Made by a program: the position numbers and the translations under genes. Below, one piece after another: positions 51,371 through 60,389 of a DNA stretch of 64,000 bases. The notes beneath the pieces are model-generated. The model was not told where the DNA came from, ran no database searches, and worked only from the letters and a program-made list of their open reading frames with translations. Origin of the DNA: Bradyrhizobium liaoningense (lineage in GTDB: Bacteria > Pseudomonadota > Alphaproteobacteria > Rhizobiales > Xanthobacteraceae); the NCBI RefSeq assembly GCF_018130955.1, contig NZ_JAFCJM010000018.1, positions 61,476-125,475 on the forward strand. The letters run 5' to 3'. How positions within the stretch are numbered: the stretch's first letter is position 1; each line of letters begins with the position of its first letter.

Positions 51371-53467
51371 ATGCTGTTCGCTAATTTCTCCATTCGTTCG
51401 ATTCTCGGGCTGATCGTGGGGCTGCTTGGCCTCCTGTTGATCGGCGAATCGGTCGTCGGTGTGCTCGGGGCAGTCGAGCGCAATCAGGCGGCACAGCGGG
51501 TCGAGAACCTGGCCGGCACCAGCCAGCAATTATTCGCGAGCCTGCTCGGCTTTCGCCTCGAGCGCGGCACGACCAACCCGGCGTTGATTGCCGAAGCGCC
51601 TGCCGACGCGAACGCGCAGACCAGGATCAGCACCAACCGCGATGTCTCGGAAAAGGCGTACAAGCTCGTCAAGGAGCGTCTGGCGGGGGCAGCCGATCCC
51701 AAGTCCGCGGCCCTGGTCACCAGGCTGACGACCGCGCACGATGCCTTGATGCCGCTGCGGGCCAAAGCCGACGCCGCCATCCAGCAGCCAAAGGCTGCCC
51801 GCGACGCAAGCGTCGCTCCCGATTATGGGAAGGCCGCGCAGGCCTATCTCGATGCGATCATTGGCGTCACCGCGGAGCTCGAGAACTCGTTGAAGCTGGT
51901 GGACCCGGTGGTCGATCATCTGCTCTTCGCGAAGCAATCGGCCTGGGCGGCGCGCAACTACGGTGGGCTCGTTGCGGTGCGAGTCGAAGCTGCCATCGCC
52001 GCAGGCAAGCCGTGGGGGCCGACTGAAATCGTCGGTGCAGCCGAGGATACCGGCCGTGCCGCTCAGGCCTGGAGCCAGGTCCTGGACGTCGCGGCCCGCG
52101 CGGATGCGCCGCCGGCGATCGTGGATGCCGTCGCGCGCTCCAAGCAGGCGGATGCCGCGAGCTTGATCGGACAGCAGAAGGATTACGTCAAGACGCTGAG
52201 CAGCGGGCAGGCTCTCGACGTCAAGGTTGGCGATGCGCAGAAGGTCAATACCGCGGCGCTCTCCTACAGCGTCGACGTTGCCAACGCCGCGCTTTCCGAG
52301 ATGGTGGCGCGGTCGGAGCGGCAGATGACGGCGGCGACGCGCAGCGTCCTGGTCAACGCGGCGATGATGCTGATCGCTCTCGTCGTCACGGGCCTGGGTT
52401 TTCTGATCGTGCACCGTCGCGTCAGCGCGCCGATCCGCAGTCTCACGTTGTCGATGCGGCGGCTTGCCGATCACGATCTTTCGACCGAGCTCGATGGCGC
52501 CGACCGGCGTGACGAGATCGGAGAGATGTCGCGCGCGGTGGCCGTGTTCAAGGAGAGCATGATCGAGGGCGATCGTCTCGGTCGTGAGAAGGAGGCCGAG
52601 CAGTCGCGCAAGGAGCATCGCCAGCTTGCGGTCGAGCGGCTGATCAAGGACTTCGAGAAGACGGTGACGGAATCCCTGCAGACCCTGGGGGCGGCGTCGA
52701 CCGAGTTGAACGCAACGGCGCAATCGATGTCGTCGACGGCCGAGCACGGGCGGAGCAAATCCGAAGCCGTGGCCAGCGTGTCCCAGGAATCGTCGACCAA
52801 CGTACAGACGGTCGCGGCTGCAACCGAGGAGCTGTCCGCCTCGATCAACGAAATCAGCCGGCAGGTTGCCGAATCCAGCGGCATCGCCTCCGAGGCTGCC
52901 GCACAGGCAGAGCGGACGAACGGCGAGGTGCGTGCGCTCTCCGACGCTGCCCAACAGATCGGCGACGTGGTCCAGTTGATCAGCGGTATTGCCCAGCAGA
53001 CCAACCTGCTCGCGCTCAATGCGACTATCGAAGCGGCACGGGCGGGCGATGCCGGCAAGGGGTTTGCCGTGGTCGCGTCGGAGGTGAAGAGCCTCGCCAC
53101 CCAAACCGCCAAGGCGACCGAGGAGATCACCGGGCAGGTGGCCGCGATCCAGGGAGCGACGCGTTCGTCGGTCGAGGCGATCCAGGCGATTGCCGGCACC
53201 ATCGATCGCGTCAATCAGATCGCTTCCGCGATTGCGGCAGCGGTCGAGGAGCAGGGGGCGGCGACCCGCGAGATCGCGCGCAATGTGCAGCAGACCTCGG
53301 AAGCCAGCGCCCAGGTGTCCCGGCATATCGCTGGTGTCAGCGAGGCCGCGGCTCAAACGGGCACCGCTGCCGGCGAGGTGCTGGATTCGGCCAAGGTGCT
53401 TGCGCGCCTGTCCGACGATCTGCGGAACGACGTCGATCGGTTCGTCGGCAGCCTGCGAACTGCGTAG
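51371..53467 (+). CDS. Methyl-accepting chemotaxis protein
   Basis: A 698-aa transmembrane receptor. Helix 1 (ILGLIVGLLGLLLIGESVVGVLG) is followed by a long periplasmic sensor of about 290 residues, mostly helical. Then come helix 2 (SVLVNAAMMLIALVVTGLGFLIV), a HAMP domain (RRVSAPIRSLTLSMRRLADHDL) and a cytoplasmic signalling domain with the hairpin tip QQTNLLALNATIEAARAGDAGKGFAVVASEVK. Ligand unknown. No chemotaxis genes are adjacent. The ATG at 51371 is preferred to a GTG at 51350. Confidence 0.92.
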   Translation: MLFANFSIRSILGLIVGLLGLLLIGESVVGVLGAVERNQAAQRVENLAGTSQQLFASLLGFRLERGTTNPALIAEAPADANAQTRISTNRDVSEKAYKLVKERLAGAADPKSAALVTRLTTAHDALMPLRAKADAAIQQPKAARDASVAPDYGKAAQAYLDAIIGVTAELENSLKLVDPVVDHLLFAKQSAWAARNYGGLVAVRVEAAIAAGKPWGPTEIVGAAEDTGRAAQAWSQVLDVAARADAPPAIVDAVARSKQADAASLIGQQKDYVKTLSSGQALDVKVGDAQKVNTAALSYSVDVANAALSEMVARSERQMTAATRSVLVNAAMMLIALVVTGLGFLIVHRRVSAPIRSLTLSMRRLADHDLSTELDGADRRDEIGEMSRAVAVFKESMIEGDRLGREKEAEQSRKEHRQLAVERLIKDFEKTVTESLQTLGAASTELNATAQSMSSTAEHGRSKSEAVASVSQESSTNVQTVAAATEELSASINEISRQVAESSGIASEAAAQAERTNGEVRALSDAAQQIGDVVQLISGIAQQTNLLALNATIEAARAGDAGKGFAVVASEVKSLATQTAKATEEITGQVAAIQGATRSSVEAIQAIAGTIDRVNQIASAIAAAVEEQGAATREIARNVQQTSEASAQVSRHIAGVSEAAAQTGTAAGEVLDSAKVLARLSDDLRNDVDRFVGSLRTA

Positions 53468-53505
53468 GAGATCAAACCGATCGCATTGTCTCTCGATCGC
53501 TGAGA

Positions 53506-54585
53506 TTACGGCCGGATCACCGTCATCTTGAACGGCCCGGCATTGGCTGCCGCGTGCGCCACGGCCTCGTTGGCGTGGTCGAGGTCGAAGGCTTTCGTCT
53601 CGTAGTGATCGAGGCGCAGGAGCCCGGCGCGCACCAGCGCGATCAGGCGGATGGCGGCATCCGGCGGGTACATCCAGACACCGTGGATGGTGATGCAATT
53701 GCGCATGATCCAGGGGTAGGGCAGCTCAAGTCCGGGCCCGCCGGCCATGCCGACGCCACCCATCAACACCACGCGTCCGTTCGGCCGAACCGTCATGATC
53801 GCGGCGCGCACCACTGTGGGGCTGACGGACGGAGGCATGATGTCGAGCACGCAATCGATCGGACCGGAGGCGGCGCGCTTCATCGCCTCGCGGTCGTCGC
53901 TCTCGTTGCCAGAGAGCTTGACCGGCCGCACGCGCTCGCCGAAGCGGCGCACGATGTCGGCCAGAATCTTTTCGTTGCGGCCCGGCGCGACGACGCAGGC
54001 CGCGCCCATCGCCAGCGCCACGGATACGGCGGCGCTGCCAAAGTTGCCGGTGGCGCCACTGACCAGCACGGTTTCGCCGGGGCGAAGGTTCGCCGCGAGG
54101 AGGCCGCCATAGGGAACGAGCAGCGTCCCCAGCGCGCACCATCGGCTGGCTTCCTCAGAGGTGATCGCACCGAGGCGTTTGACGTTCTCGGTCGGCACGC
54201 GCATCTGCTCGGCGAACGAGCCGTGATGAAAATGCTGTTGCAGCTTCATCCCGCCGGCGTCGCGCGCGCTCAGCGCCTGCAGCGTGATATCGGGCGCGAC
54301 GGCATCGTCGCGCGAGCGTACCGTCGGGTCGCAGAACACCCAGTCGCCGATGCCGAGCTTGGTGGCATCAGGACTGATCGCACGCACCCGGCCGATGCCC
54401 CCCGGTCCGGGGATCACGGGGAGGTCCAGCGCGTAGTTGCGCTCGCCGCTGAAGACTTCGTTCATGTAGGACAGCACGCGCGTGGCGATGACGTCGACGA
54501 TTACCTCGCCGGTGCCGATGACAGGCTCGGGAGCGTCTTCGATGACGAGCGGCGATCCAAACGATTTCAGTACGGCAGCTTTCAT
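53506..54585 (-). CDS. Zinc-type alcohol dehydrogenase-like protein (MDR family)
   Basis: A 359-aa medium-chain dehydrogenase/reductase. The N-terminal GroES-like domain has VIPGPGGIGRVRAISPDATKLGIGDWVF, and the NAD(P)-binding motif VLVSGATGNFGSAAVSVALAMGA is in the middle. The classical catalytic Cys/His zinc set is not evident (IPGPGG replaces the usual GHE region), so it may act like a quinone-oxidoreductase-type enzyme. It is divergent from an HTH regulator gene that may control it. Confidence 0.85.
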   Translation of the reverse strand: MKAAVLKSFGSPLVIEDAPEPVIGTGEVIVDVIATRVLSYMNEVFSGERNYALDLPVIPGPGGIGRVRAISPDATKLGIGDWVFCDPTVRSRDDAVAPDITLQALSARDAGGMKLQQHFHHGSFAEQMRVPTENVKRLGAITSEEASRWCALGTLLVPYGGLLAANLRPGETVLVSGATGNFGSAAVSVALAMGAACVVAPGRNEKILADIVRRFGERVRPVKLSGNESDDREAMKRAASGPIDCVLDIMPPSVSPTVVRAAIMTVRPNGRVVLMGGVGMAGGPGLELPYPWIMRNCITIHGVWMYPPDAAIRLIALVRAGLLRLDHYETKAFDLDHANEAVAHAAANAGPFKMTVIRP

Positions 54586-54690
54586 GATCTCACCTCATCT
54601 TGGGTGAGAAGGTATGAGCCCGCCTTGAAAGCCCATGAAGGCCTGGTATTATCCTAGTATTAAATGGACCCTCTCTCGCGAGGTGACGTC

Positions 54691-55464
54691 ATGTCCGACC
54701 CGCGCCGCGTCGAATTCGGCGATTTTTTGCGTTCGCGCCGCGAGAAGTTGACCCCGAAGCTCGTCGGCCTTCCCGTTGGCCGCAGGCGGCGCACCGCAGG
54801 GCTCCGCCGCGAGGAGGTCGCGCAGCTCGCGGGCATCGGCGTCGACTGGTACATCCGCCTGGAGCAGGGCCGCACCGTCAGTCCCTCCGTCACCACGATC
54901 GACGCGCTGGCGCGGGCGCTGCGGCTGAGCAAGACCGAGCATGCGCATCTGAGAGCGCTGGCGCGCGACGGCGACAAGCGTGCCTTCACGCGCGAAGTGG
55001 TGCCGCCTCCGATCCTGCGACTGGTCGAGAGCCTGAAGCAGCCGGCCTACATCACCGGGCGGCGCTGGGACGTGCTGGCCTGGAATGATGCCGCCGAGGA
55101 GGTCTTTGCGTTCGGGCGCCTGCCTGAGGAGGATCGCAATACGCTGCTCCTCATGATGACCAACAAACAGACGCGAAAATCCTACGGCGCAGGCTGGACG
55201 GACGTGGCCAAGGCCATGGTGGCGATGTTTCGCGCGACCCACGACGTCTGGGCCGGCGATCCCGCTTTCGCGGAATTGCTGGCGCGGCTGCGGCAGGGCA
55301 GTCCGGAATTCGTCAAATGGTGGGGAGCACACGAGATCCGCAGCACCGTCGCGGGCCGCAAGACCATGAACCATCCGACCAAGGGCGTCCTGCACTTCGA
55401 GCACACCAGCTTTCAGGCCAATGACGACCCGGCGTTGAAGCTCGTGATGTACACGCCGGTGTAG
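54691..55464 (+). CDS. HTH transcriptional regulator with MmyB-like sensor domain
   Basis: A 257-aa regulator. An XRE-type helix-turn-helix lies near the N-terminus (RRRRTAGLRREEVAQLAGIGVDWYIRLEQGRTVSPS), followed by a PAS-like MmyB ligand-binding domain (PAYITGRRWDVLAWNDAAEEVF; HTSFQANDDPALKLVMYTP). Such proteins often control an adjacent dehydrogenase gene, here the divergent MDR gene at 53506. The ATG at 54691 has GAGGTGA upstream; ATG 54664 is in frame but lies in the promoter gap, which contains TATTA repeats. Confidence 0.88.
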   Translation: MSDPRRVEFGDFLRSRREKLTPKLVGLPVGRRRRTAGLRREEVAQLAGIGVDWYIRLEQGRTVSPSVTTIDALARALRLSKTEHAHLRALARDGDKRAFTREVVPPPILRLVESLKQPAYITGRRWDVLAWNDAAEEVFAFGRLPEEDRNTLLLMMTNKQTRKSYGAGWTDVAKAMVAMFRATHDVWAGDPAFAELLARLRQGSPEFVKWWGAHEIRSTVAGRKTMNHPTKGVLHFEHTSFQANDDPALKLVMYTPV

Positions 55465-55687
55465 AGGCGGGGACGCATGAGGGACGTCGGGTTCTGGCGG
55501 CCAAGCGGAATCCTGCGAACAGTCAGAGCACTGCCGCTTGTGGACCCCAAACAGACATTGGCGACGGATCATTCTTCCAAGGTTGAATTGTCGCCATAGC
55601 GATGTATAACGGCGCTCGGGTGCTCGCTGCATTGAGCAGCGACAGGTCAAGCGATGGTCGGGCCGCCACGCGGAAAGCGTGCGCCCC

Positions 55688-57028
55688 ATGAACGATAGCC
55701 CTTCATTTGACGATCTGCCGAAAGCCCGACGGCTGGCGGAACAGGCCCTCAGTACCCTTCATCGGTTCCTGCATGTCGAGGCACTCAGCGGTGCCGCGCT
55801 TCTCGTTGCCGCCGCCGCTGCACTGATCTGGGCCAACTCTCCGTTCGCTCATAGCTATCACGTCTTTTGGAACCTTCCGCTGACAATCGGTGTCGGGGAA
55901 CACATCTTTTCCCAGTCGCTGCATTTCTGGGTCAACGACGCGCTGATGACGGTCTTCTTCCTCGTCGTTGGTATGGAGATTCGGCGCGAGGTTCATGAAG
56001 GCGCACTGAGCAGACTCGACCAAGCCATTCTGCCGCTGGTTGCGGCGACTGGTGGCGTCATCGTCCCGGCGCTCATCTATCTGAGCCTCAACAGCGATCC
56101 GGGTAGAGGGCAGGGCTGGGCTGTGCCAACCGCGACAGACATCGCCTTTGCCGTCGGGGTGCTCGCGCTGCTTGGACGAACTATCCCGGTCAATGTGCGG
56201 GTCTTCCTGCTTGCGCTGGCGATCATCGACGACATCATTGCGGTACTGATCATTGCCCTCTTCTACACAGCCAGTCTTCAACTTGGCGGTTTCGTCATGG
56301 CGTCAATTGGCGTTCTCGCGGCTTTAGGATTTCAGCGGATTGGGATCGGTTCTGCGCCCTATTACGTACTGCCCGGTTCTTTGGTTTGGATTGGGTTCAT
56401 GGCAGCCGGAATCCATCCAACCCTTGCAGGTGTTGTGCTCGGGCTGATAACTCCGGCACGCGCCATACCGATGCGGGAGCCGCCGCTGGAAGTAGTATCG
56501 CGAGTGCTGAAACAGTTGCGAAGTAGCGATGCGGTGAAGGCAAGGGATCCGCACCTGTTGGAGCAACCGCTGCGGGACCTTCGCGTAGCTCACCGCGAGA
56601 TATTGCCGCCGGTGTCGCGGGTGCAGATGGCAATGCATCCGTGGGTGGCTTACGGCGTCATGCCGATCTTCGCGCTGGCGAATGCCGGCGTCAGCCTAAC
56701 GGGCGCTGATCTCTCCGCTGGGGGCCATCTGGTGATGATGGGCACTGCGCTTGCCTTGGTCGCTGGGAAACCGCTTGGCGTCGTCGGCGCGACTTGGGTC
56801 GCGGTACGATTCGGCTGGTGCCGCCTTGCTCCTGGAGTTTCGTGGGGTGGCGTCTGTCTGGTCGGCCTGCTGGCTGGCATCGGTTTTACCATGTCGATCT
56901 TCATCTCGATGCTCGCCTTCTCCGATCAAGGATTATTGAGGGCGGCGAAACTGGGCGTACTCATCGGTTCGCTTGTCGCCGCCACACTCGGCCTTGCCTG
57001 GGGCGCCACCTTCGTTCGACGCCAGTGA
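55688..57028 (+). CDS. nhaA: Na+/H+ antiporter NhaA
   Basis: A 446-aa inner-membrane antiporter that expels Na+ in exchange for protons. The TDIAFAVGVLALLG stretch with the assembly helix and the paired Asp in LALAIIDDIIAVLIIALFY (ion-binding site) are clear, and helix 10/11 features AGIGFTMSIFISMLAF are present. It is longer than E. coli NhaA through a cytoplasmic loop with LKQLRSSDAVKARDPHLLEQ. The codon mix is less GC-rich than in neighbouring core genes, suggesting transfer. A GTG at 55679 is in frame upstream. Confidence 0.93.
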   Translation: MNDSPSFDDLPKARRLAEQALSTLHRFLHVEALSGAALLVAAAAALIWANSPFAHSYHVFWNLPLTIGVGEHIFSQSLHFWVNDALMTVFFLVVGMEIRREVHEGALSRLDQAILPLVAATGGVIVPALIYLSLNSDPGRGQGWAVPTATDIAFAVGVLALLGRTIPVNVRVFLLALAIIDDIIAVLIIALFYTASLQLGGFVMASIGVLAALGFQRIGIGSAPYYVLPGSLVWIGFMAAGIHPTLAGVVLGLITPARAIPMREPPLEVVSRVLKQLRSSDAVKARDPHLLEQPLRDLRVAHREILPPVSRVQMAMHPWVAYGVMPIFALANAGVSLTGADLSAGGHLVMMGTALALVAGKPLGVVGATWVAVRFGWCRLAPGVSWGGVCLVGLLAGIGFTMSIFISMLAFSDQGLLRAAKLGVLIGSLVAATLGLAWGATFVRRQ

Positions 57029-57039
57029 AAGCGGTTCCG

Positions 57040-57273
57040 ATGTCTTTCAAAGCTCCGCACGTATCGTTCGTATCATTTGCCGTTGAGGTTCTACCCTCCG
57101 GGATTACCCATGTGATGATCGTCGAAACTGGTTTGCACCTAAATCCGAAGCATCCCTCGTACAAAAAATCCGCCGTGGAAACTCTCATTTCGGCCGCTCA
57201 AAAGTATGTTAGCGAAAACATAGAAGGTCCTGCTTCTGTTCGGCTTGTTTCGACCCAAAGCGGGGAGATCTGA
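57040..57273 (+). CDS. Hypothetical 77-aa protein after nhaA
   Basis: A small frame beginning MSFKAPHVSFVSFAVEVLPSG 12 bp after the nhaA stop. A coupled GTG at 57025 overlaps that stop. It predicts a small alpha/beta protein with no helix for the membrane and no known domain. AT content is higher than average. It may be expressed with nhaA. No function can be proposed. Confidence 0.45.
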   Translation: MSFKAPHVSFVSFAVEVLPSGITHVMIVETGLHLNPKHPSYKKSAVETLISAAQKYVSENIEGPASVRLVSTQSGEI

Positions 57274-57275
57274 CT

Positions 57276-57390
57276 GAAGGTCCATGCGTCATACTGCTTG
57301 GCGAACTGAATAATTTCGTCCTTGGAGACAAAAGGGGCCGGACTTGCGGCTATCGCCAACTTCGGTGTCTTCAAAATACCCGCTGGTCAT
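57276..57390 (-). pseudogene. Frameshifted N-terminal fragment of a MaoC-like dehydratase
   Basis: From ATG 57390 the frame reads MTSGYFEDTEVGDSRKSGPF. If one T of the TTTT run near 57330 is removed, it continues VSKDEIIQFAKQYDAWTF. Together this matches the start of MaoC/hotdog dehydratases (YFEDlevGd...SGp..vskdEIi.FArqyDp..F). After the WTF the similarity stops. AGGA lies before the ATG. So it is a decayed and truncated gene. Confidence 0.6.
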
Positions 57391-57416
57391 CGGTCAATCC
57401 TTTACAGCCCGCCGAT

Positions 57417-57824
57417 CTAGGTCATGCTACCGGGCATAAAGCACCGGATCGATATGTCCGAATTGAGTTCGTTGTAGACCGGCCAGACCATGGTGCGTCC
57501 GGCTCTGTTCGGTACAGTGATTATGGCATCGTCAGGCACATCGACCCAGATCATCAGCTTGGAGTCGGCGGCTTCCGGCAGTCGCACGCGGTAGTGGCCG
57601 TCTCTGGATTCCCAGTCCACGTCTTCGACGGCATGACCGTCGGCGTACGAACAGCAGAGGCCTTTGCCACTCGCCAAACTCTCAAACCATTCGTGAAGCG
57701 GTGAATTCCTGTAGCGACCGTCCAGATCGCGCCCCGGCGCCGGCGACATCACCATCGCGATAACCGCGCTCATAGCGATTGGCGAAATTCCGCGTTTGAT
57801 CAACTCTGCGCAGAGCCGCCCCAT
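57417..57824 (-). CDS. Hypothetical protein, 135 aa
   Basis: A protein with a weak hydrophobic N-terminal part (SPIAMSAVIAMVMSPAPG), possibly an export signal. A compact domain follows with KGLCCSYADGHAVEDVDW, GHYRVRLP, WVDVPDDAIITVPNRAG and a final IRCFMPGS. Three Cys are spaced so that disulfides are possible. From memory, small proteins with this pattern are frequent in Bradyrhizobium; function unknown. GGAGG lies five bases before the ATG at 57824. Confidence 0.75.
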   Translation of the reverse strand: MGRLCAELIKRGISPIAMSAVIAMVMSPAPGRDLDGRYRNSPLHEWFESLASGKGLCCSYADGHAVEDVDWESRDGHYRVRLPEAADSKLMIWVDVPDDAIITVPNRAGRTMVWPVYNELNSDISIRCFMPGSMT

Positions 57825-58017
57825 GGTACCTCCGGGCGAAGCGTAACCGCTTGTGAGTAGGTATCATTCGGCTAAGGTAGGTTCACAAATCGGGGTGAGG
57901 CGGAACGTCGCGAAGACAAATTTCTAACGCGCGCGTGTGTTCTAGTTCACCTGTTGCACGCCAAGAGATCGTGGAAGTGAGACATCCATAGCGAAGATCA
58001 AACAAGGGAGTTTGATC

Positions 58018-58215
58018 ATGCCCGCGATATTCGATTTTCTTTACCGCGAATTTTGTCGTGTGCGTCTCTCTGAAATGCGGAGGCAACTCCTGCTTCGGCC
58101 CGCCAGGTGCGAGATCGAGCCGGACGACAAGGATGGCAGGGGCTTGGACGACCGCCCAGGGGATGGTCGCGTGACCGGGAAGGCACCGCCTGACGCGAAA
58201 ACAGCTAACGACTGA
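58018..58215 (+). CDS. Hypothetical 65-aa protein
   Basis: ATG at 58018 with AAGGGAG eight bases upstream. The first half is an amphipathic Arg/Leu-rich segment (FDFLYREFCRVRLSEMRRQLLLR) and the second half is a charged, Asp/Gly-rich disordered tail. It resembles small proteins often found between genes in rhizobia, but no family is recognised. Confidence 0.45.
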   Translation: MPAIFDFLYREFCRVRLSEMRRQLLLRPARCEIEPDDKDGRGLDDRPGDGRVTGKAPPDAKTAND

Positions 58216-58259
58216 ACTCGCCGCGTTTGCCGAATGGCTGACGCGGTTGCGGCATAGAC

Positions 58260-58508
58260 TTACATTGAACCTCCACCACCCCAGTTCTGATAACGATTGT
58301 CATACGGGCTTGGCTGGTTACCAAGTGGTGCGGGTTGGTGATGGACCGGCGGTCGGGGCGGTGCGTAGGCAAAACCTGGTATGGTCCCTGCGAGCGGGTT
58401 TTGCTTGGCGCGAACAGCGGCATGCTGCCGGTGTGAGCGCGACACCGTGTCGGCGTTGGCGGATGCATACAGGGTGATGAAGAGGCTCAAGGCCAGAATA
58501 GAGCGCAT
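58260..58508 (-). CDS. Small secreted hypothetical protein
   Basis: An 82-aa protein with a clear signal peptide (MRSILALSLFITLYASANA). The mature part is rich in His, Pro, Asn, Gln and Tyr (PPRPPVHHQPAPLGNQPSPYDN), ending GGGGSM. The GGAGGGAG ribosome site fixes the ATG at 58508. Likely periplasmic and unstructured; function unknown. Confidence 0.7.
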   Translation of the reverse strand: MRSILALSLFITLYASANADTVSRSHRQHAAVRAKQNPLAGTIPGFAYAPPRPPVHHQPAPLGNQPSPYDNRYQNWGGGGSM

Positions 58509-58688
58509 CGTATCTCCCTCCGATCGACCTGCTTGCAGCAAAATAGCATTTGGGTCACGCCGCCTCGATCTGTCGCGCCAGGACGACCAATCACAACCGC
58601 GGCACCCGAGTGCTTGCATCGCCTCGCGGATCTGGATGACGAGCGAAGCAAGCATCGAAGGTCGTCAGGGGAAAGTCAGCTTGTGGCC

Positions 58689-60011
58689 CTAGCGCAGCGA
58701 CTTGAATGCGGCGCGGACTTCCGTGCCAAACAACGCGGGCTGCTCCCACGCCGCGAAATGGCCGCCTTTGTCGACCTCGTTGAAATAAATCAGTTTGTGA
58801 TAAGCCTTCTCCGCCCAGCTCCGCGGCGCCTGGTAATTCTCGCCAGGAAAGACGGTGACGGCGGCCGGAATCGGAACGTTGGCGGCGAGGTAGAGGTTGG
58901 CCTTGTTTTCCCAATAGATGCGGCCAGCGGAAACTCCGGTGTTCGTCAACCAATAGAGCGTGATGTCGTCGAGCACGTCGTCGAGTGTGAGGTCGCCAGC
59001 GGAGTGTCCGTCGACCGTGCGACCGAGGATAGCCGAGGTGAGGGAGGCCGCCGGCTGGGCATAGCCGTCGCCGTGATCGATGAGCCACGACGCGAGTGCA
59101 ACAGGAGAATCGGCCAGACCATAGAGCGTCTGCGGACGCGTCCCCATTTCGAGCGCGTAGGCGCGGCGCTTGGTGAACGCAAGCTTGATCTGGTCGAACG
59201 CACGTCGCTCGTCACCCGACAGATCGGGCGGCGGTGGATCGCCGGCCGCGATCAATTTGAAGATCTCGGGCGGAACGGTGCCCGGCAGGTTGACATGAAT
59301 GCCGAGCAGCTCGGGCGCCCCAAGCTTGGCCATCTCATGGCAGATGGGCGATCCCCAATCGCCGCCTTGCGCAACGAAGCGTTTGTAGCCGAGCCGCTTC
59401 ATCAGAACGATCCACGCCTGCGCGATGCGAGGTGGCCCCCAGCCGGTCGCTGTCGGCTTGCCGGAAAAGCCGTAGCCCGGCAGCGACGGGATCACGAGAT
59501 GGAATGCATCCGAAGCGTTGGCTCCATGCGCGGTCGGATTGCTTAGGGGATCGATGATTTTCAGCTGCTCGACAACCGAGCCGGGCCATCCGTGAGTGAC
59601 AATCAGCGGCAGCGCATTTTCATGCTTTGAACGTATGTGAATGAAATGAATGTCGAGCCCGTCAATCTCGGTGATGAACTGGGGCAAGGCGTTGAGGCGC
59701 GCCTCGACCTTCCGCCAGTTGTAGCTGGTCTGCCAATGGCGTACGAGCTCGCGCATGGTCGCGAGCGGCACGCCCTGAGTATCATCAGCGACGGTCTCCT
59801 TCTCGGGCCATCTTATTGCCGTCAGGCGTCGGCGGAGATCATCGAGGTCCTTCTGTGAGATATTGATGCGGAATGGGCGGACCGCTTCGCCCGTGGCGGC
59901 CGGCGCTGACAGTGGAAAAAGACTGGCGGTACCGGCTGCGGCAATTCCCATCGCAGCTGCGGACAAAAGCTGGCGACGGTCCAGATCGATAGTTCCGGAA
60001 CTTGAGCGCAT
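58689..60011 (-). CDS. Epoxide hydrolase, Tat-exported
   Basis: A 440-aa alpha/beta hydrolase with an N-terminal EHN domain (residues 45-150) as in microsomal-type epoxide hydrolases. It has the oxyanion motif HGWPG (140-144), nucleophile D218 in GGDWGS, a cap domain, and the catalytic His in DKGGHFAAWEQP near the C-terminus. The N-terminus has DRRQLLSAAAMGIAAAGTA, a twin-arginine signal, so it probably works in the periplasm. GGAGG precedes the ATG. Substrate unknown. Confidence 0.88.
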   Translation of the reverse strand: MRSSSGTIDLDRRQLLSAAAMGIAAAGTASLFPLSAPAATGEAVRPFRINISQKDLDDLRRRLTAIRWPEKETVADDTQGVPLATMRELVRHWQTSYNWRKVEARLNALPQFITEIDGLDIHFIHIRSKHENALPLIVTHGWPGSVVEQLKIIDPLSNPTAHGANASDAFHLVIPSLPGYGFSGKPTATGWGPPRIAQAWIVLMKRLGYKRFVAQGGDWGSPICHEMAKLGAPELLGIHVNLPGTVPPEIFKLIAAGDPPPPDLSGDERRAFDQIKLAFTKRRAYALEMGTRPQTLYGLADSPVALASWLIDHGDGYAQPAASLTSAILGRTVDGHSAGDLTLDDVLDDITLYWLTNTGVSAGRIYWENKANLYLAANVPIPAAVTVFPGENYQAPRSWAEKAYHKLIYFNEVDKGGHFAAWEQPALFGTEVRAAFKSLR

Positions 60012-60389
60012 GTTGAACCTCCATCATCAAACGAAGGACTAGGCTTTCAAGAGACTTGGCTTTTCGGTGCGCGCGCGGACAAAGGACCTGAGTGCTCAAT
60101 GTCGCAAGTCTTGAATCCAGCTTTGCTGGATACCGTCTGGGGCTGCGGTCCAAGTCGATCATATCCCGGAAACAGGACGGTGACACGGTCGGCGGTATCG
60201 GTCAGCATGATCCGAGCGGAAGTGGAGGCTCGCTAACGTCCGCTTCTGGCCGTGGCCGACTTCGGCCGTCGCGACAGGATATCGGCTGGTGGTCCCAGGC
60301 GACATCGCAGGCGCCACCTTGCGACTGCCGGTGCCACGCTGTAGAGGCAGTCGTCCACGGTTCGACTGTCGCCCACCTGAGGCATCACG
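60012..60389. other. Intergenic region before the C45 hydrolase
   Basis: About 380 bases between divergent genes, with no convincing coding frame. It contains the stretch ACGTCCGCTTCTGGCCGTGG, which resembles dispersed rhizobial intergenic repeats that I remember, but no second copy was found in this window. No strong promoter match was found. Confidence 0.45.

Noticed and set aside
51025..51384. A 119-codon plus-strand frame before the chemoreceptor
   Set aside because: It overlaps a possible promoter, has no ribosome site and no recognisable domain, and runs past the receptor start in another frame.
51530..53698. A 722-codon minus-strand frame opposite the chemoreceptor
   Set aside because: The plus-strand protein has clear HAMP and signalling motifs; the antisense translation is compositional noise.
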